Of a stretch of DNA of 5,681 nucleotides, positions 1-5,681 are shown piece after piece. The notes under the pieces were generated by a model. It did no database searches. It had not been told where the DNA came from and saw only the letters and a list, made by a program, of their open reading frames with translations. Source of the stretch: Verrucomicrobiota bacterium (lineage in GTDB: Bacteria > Verrucomicrobiota > Verrucomicrobiia > Methylacidiphilales > Verrucolacustridaceae); the NCBI GenBank assembly GCA_010031845.1, contig RGYX01000072.1, forward strand, positions 1 to 5,681, in the 5' to 3' direction. The position numbers and the translations under genes were made by a program. The first letter of the stretch is position 1, and every line of letters begins with the position of its first letter.

Positions 1-1
1 G

Positions 2-28
2 GATGAAGATTAAGATGAAGAAGGGGAG
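2..28 (+). repeat. GA-rich dispersed repeat, copy 1
   Basis: The leader of the first gene is almost pure purine. It contains two GATGAAG units (2-8 and 14-20) separated by ATTAA and followed by AAGGGGAG. Positions 2-26 match 4019-4043 at 22 of 25 bases in the same orientation, with mismatches at 9, 17 and 22. The copy ends about 20 bases before the start codon at 50, so it lies outside the likely ribosome-binding site. Its function is unknown. It could be part of a dispersed intergenic repeat family of this genome or simple low-complexity sequence. Only two copies are visible here. Confidence 0.45.
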
Positions 29-49
29 TTGAGGGACTAGGATGGCGGG

Positions 50-2089
50 ATGAGTCAAAGGACCAATGCCTTAGCCGGGGAGGTGAGTCCCTATCTCCTG
101 CAGCACGCCCATAATCCGGTCGACTGGATGCCTTGGGGGGAGGCGGTTTGGAAAAAGGCCAAGCGGGATAATAAACCGGTTTTCCTGAGCATCGGGTATT
201 CGACCTGTCACTGGTGTCACGTGATGGAGAGGGAATCCTTTGAGAGTGAGGCGGTAGCGGAGGTGCTGAACCGCGATTTCGTGCCGGTGAAAGTGGACCG
301 GGAGGAGCGGCCGGATGTGGACCGGGTTTATATGACGGCGGTGCAAGCGATGACGGGTCAGGGGGGCTGGCCGCTATCGATCTGGGTCACACCGGAGGGA
401 AAACCTTTTTACGGGGGAACATATTTTCCGCCGACGGGGGGACATGGGCGGCCGGGATTTCTGGATGCGTTGCGGCAGATTTCGGCGGCGTGGCGGGATC
501 GAAACGAGGAGGTGGTGGGCTGGGCGGACGAGCTGGCGGAGCGAATCCGCCAGTTGGGAGAGGGTTCGGGAGGAGATCCCATCGGGGATACGGAAAAGAT
601 CCTGGCCGCGGGGACGGATCAATTGGCGGAGGAGTATGACCGAAAGCACGGGGGATTTGGAGGAGCGCCAAAGTTTCCCCGGCCCAGCCAGCCGCTTTTT
701 CTTCTGCGGAGGTCATGGGTGGAAAAGGACGAAAAGCTTTTGGAAATGGTCAGGCATACGGGAAGGGCGATGCGGTTGGGAGGGATTTATGATCAGATTG
801 GACACGGATTCCACCGCTATGCGGTGGATGGGGGTTGGGCGGTGCCGCATTTCGAGAAGATGCTTTACGACAACGGGCAGCTGATGGGGTTGTATGCGGA
901 GTTGGGGGCGGCGACGGGGGAGGAGTGGCCTTGGGAGGTGGTGGCGGGGATCGACCGGTACCTCTGGCGAGACATGAGAATCGAAGGTGGCGGGTTGGCT
1001 TCGGCCGAGGATGCGGACAGTGAGGGGGTGGAAGGGAAGTTCTACGTCTGGACCGAAAAGGAAATCCGGGATTCGGCCAACGAGGAGGAGTTTAGACTGG
1101 CTGAGGAAATCTGGGGGGTGACCGAGCAGGGAAACTTCATGGATCCCCATCATCCGGTTCCGGGATGGAATGTGCTGGCACAAAAAAGAGCGCCGAGCCG
1201 GGCAGAGCAAAGGCTCCTTGAGGGAATCCGCCTTGAGGGAATCCGCGGCAAACTGGAGAAGAAGAGAGCGGGACGTATCCGACCGGGCCGGGATGACAAG
1301 GTGCTGACCTCCTGGAATGCGTTGGCGATTTCCGGTTATGCGAAGGCGGCACGATGGGGCGGGGGTCGGGCCTATGCGGCGCACGCGGAGGAAGTTTGGG
1401 GTTTTCTGGAAAGAAATCTTCTCAGGGAGGATGGAACGCCGACGCATCGTTGGAGGAATGGCAAAAAGGACGACGCCCATCTCCTGGAAGATTATGCGGG
1501 CGTATTGCAGGCATTGCTGGACCTTCATCAGGCGACTTTGCAAGCGTCCTACCTCCACCGCGCGGTGAAGCTGGCCGGGAAAATGCTGGAATGTTTTGAG
1601 GATCCGAAAGGAGGGGGACTGTGGTCGAGCGCCGATCGATCGCTTCTTGCCCGGATGAAAGACGATTACGACGGGGCGGAACCGAGCGGAAATGCCGTGG
1701 CTGCCCTGGCCCTTCTCGAGTTGGGACACCTGACGGATCAGCCGCAATGGATCGAGGCGGCCAAGAGAATTCTGGATTGGTTGGGGGAGAGAATGACAAG
1801 GCTGCCCCAAGCGGTGCCGCACGCCCTGCTGGCCCTGCAGAGATTTTCCGAATCCCCCGCGAGACTGGTTCTGGCGGGAGAGGAGGTTGAAAAAATGCAG
1901 GATGTTTCGGCCAAGGTTTACCGACCGGACCTGCTGATCACGCGGGCGACGGAGGATCACCCCAGTGATTTTGTTCGCGGATTGGCGAGCCGGGCCCGGG
2001 AAACAACGGCTTATCTCTGCGAGGGGCGGAGTTGTCAGCTCCCCATCCAGGGGGAAGCCGAACTGGTGGAAAAAATCAGGCGGGGATAA
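50..2089 (+). CDS. Thioredoxin-domain protein of the DUF255 / YyaL / SPATA20 family
   Basis: This is a complete 679-residue gene, about the usual size for bacterial YyaL-type proteins. Residues 1-165 form the DUF255 thioredoxin-like domain. It carries the family signature [14 protein letters not shown] (13-26), a CHWC redox motif (Cys53, Cys56), the [12 protein letters not shown] stretch (80-91), and GGWPL followed by GGTYFPP (105-128). Residues from about 185 to 595 form the alpha/alpha-toroid (six-hairpin glycosidase-like) region. Its landmarks are [10 protein letters not shown] (201-210), HFEKMLYDN (267-275), SAEDADSEG (318-326), [10 protein letters not shown] (415-424) and DGAEPSGNA (541-549). 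The end carries [12 protein letters not shown] with Cys657 and Cys662, a cysteine pair often seen at the C-terminus of this family. No signal peptide is visible, so the protein is probably cytoplasmic. The biochemical role is not established: the CxxC suggests thiol redox chemistry and the toroid suggests a sugar or nucleotide-sugar ligand, but neither is shown here. The ATG at 50 is supported by AGGA at 39-42 and by the conserved N-terminus. The family call is firm and the function is open. Confidence 0.96.
   Translation: MSQRTNALAGEVSPYLLQHAHNPVDWMPWGEAVWKKAKRDNKPVFLSIGYSTCHWCHVMERESFESEAVAEVLNRDFVPVKVDREERPDVDRVYMTAVQAMTGQGGWPLSIWVTPEGKPFYGGTYFPPTGGHGRPGFLDALRQISAAWRDRNEEVVGWADELAERIRQLGEGSGGDPIGDTEKILAAGTDQLAEEYDRKHGGFGGAPKFPRPSQPLFLLRRSWVEKDEKLLEMVRHTGRAMRLGGIYDQIGHGFHRYAVDGGWAVPHFEKMLYDNGQLMGLYAELGAATGEEWPWEVVAGIDRYLWRDMRIEGGGLASAEDADSEGVEGKFYVWTEKEIRDSANEEEFRLAEEIWGVTEQGNFMDPHHPVPGWNVLAQKRAPSRAEQRLLEGIRLEGIRGKLEKKRAGRIRPGRDDKVLTSWNALAISGYAKAARWGGGRAYAAHAEEVWGFLERNLLREDGTPTHRWRNGKKDDAHLLEDYAGVLQALLDLHQATLQASYLHRAVKLAGKMLECFEDPKGGGLWSSADRSLLARMKDDYDGAEPSGNAVAALALLELGHLTDQPQWIEAAKRILDWLGERMTRLPQAVPHALLALQRFSESPARLVLAGEEVEKMQDVSAKVYRPDLLITRATEDHPSDFVRGLASRARETTAYLCEGRSCQLPIQGEAELVEKIRRG
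1216..1245 (+). repeat. Perfect 15-bp in-frame tandem duplication (two copies)
   Basis: The unit CCTTGAGGGAATCCG occurs twice without a gap (1216-1230 and 1231-1245), and the next base also matches. It lies inside the DUF255-family gene and doubles the peptide LEGIR (residues 390-399, read as [10 protein letters not shown]). Because the period is a multiple of three, the frame is kept. The site is a charged helical linker between conserved blocks of the toroid domain, where an extra helical turn would be tolerated. The identity of the two copies at every base suggests a recent slippage duplication. Confidence 0.85.
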
Positions 2090-2104
2090 CGATTTTCACG
2101 GCAT

Positions 2105-3961
2105 TCAGCGGGCCGTGCGAAAGCCGATACGGGGGTCGCCTTGATCGGTGGGGAGAAAACGGATGGCGTTGGCATTGGCCACGGCGGCCTGATCCAGATA
2201 GTTCCCGCCGATAAAGGGAGGGGAGGCGTTCCCGGATTTATTGACCTCCACGGAGTTGATCCATTCGCTGAGGTTTCCCCCCATGTCGAAATGTCCGAAG
2301 GGCCCGACATCGGCGGGATTCGATTCGGCCGGCAGGACATGGAAATATCCCGGATCCGCAACCTTCCCGGAGTCGGCATAACAGCCGAGGTTGATGCCGG
2401 GATTGTTTTCCTTGGTTCCCCACGGGTAGGGGAGGGCTTTTTTTCCGGAAGCGGCCCAAAGCCATTCCTCTTTCTTGGGCAGTCGGCGACCTTTCCATTT
2501 CGCGTAAGCAAAGGCGCTGAGGTAATCCACATTGAAAACCGGGGTATCGCGGGTGATGACCTGCCCCTGATAGTGTTCTTTTTTGCGGGCCCGGTTGAGC
2601 ATTTCTTCCCAATCCGCCGGAACAAACGAGGCCAGGGACTTGCGGTCGTTCGGCCGGTTTTTGGGCAGGAGTTTGGCCAGATCCTGTTTGGGCAGGTCGG
2701 CCAGGAACCGCTCATATTCGCCGATCGTGACCTCGTGCCGATCGAGAGAGAAAGCCGGGACGTCCACTTTTTTCCCGTCCATGACCATTTGGCCGGCCGG
2801 CACGGCGATTTCCTCTCCGTGAAGGGTGGCGGTGACATCGAGGAAGAACCGGTGGTGCAGAACAAAAACCCATAAAAGGGCGAATCCCACGGCAGCGATG
2901 GAGCCGATGGAGATGGCCCACCTTCGCATGGTCCGGGCCCGGACGGCTTGGCGGGCCGCCTCGACCTCCTCCTGCCGGACATGGACCTCCTGCACATCGG
3001 CGAGTTGGCGTTCGAATTCCCGGGTACGCTTGAGGAGATCGAAAGCGGATGTGCCCGGATCGCGGAGAATCCCGAGCAGCTCCCGGCTTTTGGAGTCGTC
3101 CGGAAGAAGAGGCTCCAGCAGGTCGGCCAGGTGCGTTGAATTCTCCAGAAAGGAAGTCTCGGGGGCGCCCGGGAAGGCGGCGGGGTTACGCAGCCGTGGA
3201 GTGCCTTTGGGGGAGAGGGTGTAGTCATAGGCTCCCAGCAAGCGTGCAGGAATGGAGGACGACTCCATTTCGGACAAAACGGAACCCAAGGTGGTGGCCA
3301 AGCGGGCACCGGAGAGCAGATCGAGTTTCTGGTCGCGGCTTTCCCAATGAAGGAGGGTGGGGTGCGTGACCGGTTCGATCGCGACAAAGATCCGCTGCCC
3401 CATGGGGATGGATTCGTAGAGCGAGTAGACTCCGGCATGGTTGAGGCGGGCAAAGTTCCGGATGCCTTTCGGGAACCGGGTCGAACCCGCGGGTGGGACG
3501 AGGATCTGAACATCGCGCGAAAGCTGATGGTGGCGTGCCCAGTAGAGACGTCCCAGCGGGTGGGGGCCGGCGGGGGAGAGGAGATGATATGGGCCGAATT
3601 GGCGACCGGAAAAATCCTCCATCAGCTCCGCCACCCCAAGAGGGAGGTGGTCGTCAGCCCGGAGCAGGGGGATGGGGTAGGCCGGGGGGAGGGATTGAGT
3701 CAGATCGTAGCGGCTGAGGATTCCGAACGGAACGGAGGGGTATTGTTCGGCGAGGAGGAGGAGGGATCCGCTGCGTTCCTCGCCGGACCAGATCAGATCG
3801 GTGAGGAGAGCGGAGGCGTGAAAGCCGCTCTCCAAGGTCGTTTGCAGCGCATGGAAATCCGCGATGGGGTGGATGACGGTGCCGGGAAAAAAATCCAAAA
3901 TCAGGGAAGTGAATTCAGCCAGCGAGGAGGGGTCTTCCTGGGCCAGCAGAATCGTGGGCAC
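2105..3961 (-). CDS. Membrane mosaic protein: receiver-like, pseudokinase, transmembrane and FGE/SUMF1-like domains
   Basis: This is a complete 618-residue gene. Residues 1-115 resemble a response-regulator receiver: a hydrophobic first strand ending in the acidic pair Glu9-Asp10, and Asp55 in LLTDL at the phospho-acceptor position. Residues 120-300 follow a Ser/Thr-kinase pattern: FGPYHLLSPAG, then LYWARHHQLSRDVQILV, ARLNHAGVYSLYES and IFVAIEPV. However, the glycine loop, the VAIK lysine (Leu154 here), HRD-K-N and DFG are all lost. Residues 311-345 are a charged heptad-like stretch, probably a coiled coil. Residues 349-368 form the single membrane span, preceded by RTMRR, which places the N-terminus in the cytoplasm. 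Residues 385-618 are an FGE/SUMF1 (C-type-lectin-like) fold outside the membrane: VPAFSLDRHEVTIGEYERFL (401-420), AYAKWKGRRLPKKEEWLWAA (485-504), PYPWG, GPFGHFDMGGNLSEW (553-567), IGGNY and GFRTAR. Its only cysteine is Cys527, so formylglycine formation is unlikely. The GTG at 3961 is the only start that yields the whole first strand; a TGA lies six bases upstream and no strong ribosome-binding site is seen. The gene follows larB by 65 bases. A signalling or sensing scaffold role is inferred, and partners are unknown. Confidence 0.92.
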   Translation of the reverse strand: MPTILLAQEDPSSLAEFTSLILDFFPGTVIHPIADFHALQTTLESGFHASALLTDLIWSGEERSGSLLLLAEQYPSVPFGILSRYDLTQSLPPAYPIPLLRADDHLPLGVAELMEDFSGRQFGPYHLLSPAGPHPLGRLYWARHHQLSRDVQILVPPAGSTRFPKGIRNFARLNHAGVYSLYESIPMGQRIFVAIEPVTHPTLLHWESRDQKLDLLSGARLATTLGSVLSEMESSSIPARLLGAYDYTLSPKGTPRLRNPAAFPGAPETSFLENSTHLADLLEPLLPDDSKSRELLGILRDPGTSAFDLLKRTREFERQLADVQEVHVRQEEVEAARQAVRARTMRRWAISIGSIAAVGFALLWVFVLHHRFFLDVTATLHGEEIAVPAGQMVMDGKKVDVPAFSLDRHEVTIGEYERFLADLPKQDLAKLLPKNRPNDRKSLASFVPADWEEMLNRARKKEHYQGQVITRDTPVFNVDYLSAFAYAKWKGRRLPKKEEWLWAASGKKALPYPWGTKENNPGINLGCYADSGKVADPGYFHVLPAESNPADVGPFGHFDMGGNLSEWINSVEVNKSGNASPPFIGGNYLDQAAVANANAIRFLPTDQGDPRIGFRTAR

Positions 3962-4018
3962 GGGTCAGATTGTGCTCAAGAAGCCAGCGGGACGGAAGGG
4001 GGCATTTTCCAGGGCCAA

Positions 4019-4044
4019 GATGAAGTTTAAGATAAAGAGGGGGG
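4019..4044 (+). repeat. GA-rich dispersed repeat, copy 2, overlapping the larB stop
   Basis: The sequence starts GATGAAGTTTAAGATAAAGA and continues into a run of G. It matches the leader copy at 2-26 in 22 of 25 positions (4019-4043), in the same orientation. On the - strand it reads as a pyrimidine-rich tract that supplies the TAA stop of larB (4027-4029) and the last codons of that gene, then runs into the 65-base gap before the mosaic gene. Overlap with a stop codon suggests that the element was acquired at, or has shaped, the 3' end of larB. The role is unknown. Confidence 0.45.
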
Positions 4045-4740
4045 ACGAGTGGCAAGGGCCAGGCGATGGATGGCGTAGGCGGCGCCAAAACCGTTGTCGA
4101 TATTAACCACGGTGATGCCCGGGGCGCAGGAATTGAGCATCCCCAAAAAGGCGGTCAGCCCCTGGAGGTGGGCCCCATAGCCGACCGAGGTGGGAACGGC
4201 CACGAGGGGAAGACCGACCAACCCGCCCAGTACGCTCGGAAGGGCGGCTTCCATGCCGGCGACCACGATGAGGGCATCCTGGGAGCGCAAGGCGGGGAGA
4301 TGGCGCAGGGTTCGATGAAGACCGGCGACCCCGATGTCGTAAAACCGGCTCGGCCGGTGCCCCAAAAACTCCAAGGTGGCAAAGGACTCTTCCGCCACCG
4401 GGTGGTCGGACGTCCCGGCCGCACAAATGGCGACCCGGAATGAGTGCATCCGGCGGACGGGCCGGCTTTTTTTGGGTTTCAGGGACAGGGTGCGGGCGGC
4501 GGGGTGATATTTGCCTTTCGGGAAAATTCGTTGGAGTTGTTTGCCCTTCCTTTCATCCAACCGGGTAACCAGGACGGGTTGATTTTGGGAAAGCATGCGC
4601 CGGGAGATGGCCTGAATTTGGGCGACCGTTTTCCCGGCCCCGTAAATGATCTCGGGAGCGCCCAGACGACTCAACCGATCCAGATCCACCTCGGCGAAAG
4701 CCTTGGGAAGGTCCGTCCGGTGGCGGCGAATTTTCGCCAT
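4027..4740 (-). CDS. larB: LarB, pyridinium-3,5-biscarboxylic acid mononucleotide synthase (nickel-pincer cofactor synthesis)
   Basis: LarB carboxylates the pyridinium ring of nicotinic acid adenine dinucleotide and splits the dinucleotide to give the biscarboxylated mononucleotide plus AMP. This is the first step towards the nickel-pincer cofactor of LarA-type racemases and epimerases. The 237-residue product has an N-terminal part with APEIIYGAGKT (28-38), a basic linker KPKKSRPVRR (88-97), then the PurE-like Rossmann domain. That domain shows AGTSDHPVAEE (108-118), DIGVAGLHRTL (135-145), VVAGMEAALPSVLGGLVG (159-176), VPTSVGYGA (182-190) and MLNSCAPGITVVNIDNGFGA (201-220). Cys205 lies where the proposed nucleophilic cysteine of the family sits. 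The N-terminus is somewhat short for the family. The ATG at 4740 is preferred over a TTG at 4755 that would overlap the upstream gene. No clear ribosome-binding site precedes it, and the upstream stop is only 7 bases away, so translational coupling is likely. No larC, larE or larA is in the window. Older annotations may call this family a PurE-like AIR carboxylase. Confidence 0.94.
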   Translation of the reverse strand: MAKIRRHRTDLPKAFAEVDLDRLSRLGAPEIIYGAGKTVAQIQAISRRMLSQNQPVLVTRLDERKGKQLQRIFPKGKYHPAARTLSLKPKKSRPVRRMHSFRVAICAAGTSDHPVAEESFATLEFLGHRPSRFYDIGVAGLHRTLRHLPALRSQDALIVVAGMEAALPSVLGGLVGLPLVAVPTSVGYGAHLQGLTAFLGMLNSCAPGITVVNIDNGFGAAYAIHRLALATRPPSLS

Positions 4741-4747
4741 ATGCCTA

Positions 4748-5681
<934 letters not shown>

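Noticed and set aside
904..951. G-rich stretch considered as a G-quadruplex
   Set aside because: The G-runs are separated by long loops of about 8 to 16 bases, and the pattern follows from Gly, Ala, Glu and Val codons in a G-biased gene.
713..1960. Long open frame of 415 codons on the - strand
   Set aside because: It lies entirely antisense to the well-conserved DUF255-family gene. Its translation is rich in Arg, Pro, Ser and Leu without any recognisable motif, as expected for a stop-poor shadow frame in G+C-rich DNA.
2097..2117. Hairpin between the converging genes (CACGGC with GCCGTG, nine-base loop), as a bidirectional terminator
   Set aside because: The stem is real but no T-run follows it on either strand, and half of it lies in the C-terminal coding region of the mosaic gene. 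It does not meet the pattern of an intrinsic terminator.
2035..3513. Long open frame of 492 codons on the - strand overlapping the mosaic gene in another frame
   Set aside because: The translation is dominated by Pro, Ser and Arg with no domain pattern, while the alternative frame shows receiver, kinase-like and FGE signatures. It also runs past the mosaic gene's stop into the end of the + strand gene.
3347..4030. Open frame of 227 codons on the + strand opposite the receiver and kinase-like region
   Set aside because: It is antisense to a supported gene, has a Gly/Glu/Arg-rich composition without motifs, and starts inside the opposing coding region without a ribosome-binding site.

Overview
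This window looks like ordinary bacterial chromosome. It is G+C-rich (about 60% by eye), densely coded and free of mobile elements. It holds four protein-coding genes: one on the + strand (50-2089) and three on the - strand that converge on it (2105-3961, 4027-4740, and 4748 to beyond the right edge). The best guess for the host is the Verrucomicrobiota / PVC group. The reasons are a receiver-pseudokinase-transmembrane-FGE mosaic protein of the kind common there, a single-chain alpha2-type glycyl-tRNA synthetase, and a GA-rich intergenic repeat. This assignment is inference, not proof.

Left part (1-2089). A purine-rich leader (1-49) carries one copy of a GATGAAG-type repeat. It is followed by a complete DUF255 / YyaL / SPATA20-type gene: an N-terminal thioredoxin-like domain with a CxxC motif, then an alpha/alpha-toroid domain. 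A 15-bp in-frame tandem duplication lies in the middle of this gene.

Middle part (2105-3961). Only 15 bases separate the converging stop codons. The - strand gene encodes the most unusual protein of the window. In order it has a response-regulator receiver-like domain, a protein-kinase-like domain that has lost every catalytic signature, a coiled coil, one membrane span, and a C-terminal formylglycine-generating-enzyme (FGE/SUMF1) fold without the catalytic cysteines. It appears to be a membrane signalling or scaffold protein built from inactivated enzyme folds.

Right part (4027-5681). LarB, the NaAD carboxylase/hydrolase that opens nickel-pincer cofactor synthesis, lies 7 bases downstream of the stop codon of a glycyl-tRNA synthetase gene whose 5' part is outside the window. 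The order glyRS, larB, mosaic gene on one strand, with gaps of 7 and 65 bases, suggests co-transcription, but no functional link between the three products is evident. A second copy of the GA-rich repeat overlaps the larB stop codon.

No tRNA, rRNA, CRISPR array, insertion sequence or attachment site was recognised. No gap between genes exceeds 65 bases. I do not see a wholly new system here. The points most worth following are the triple-degenerate mosaic protein, the orphan larB, and the dispersed GA-rich repeat.
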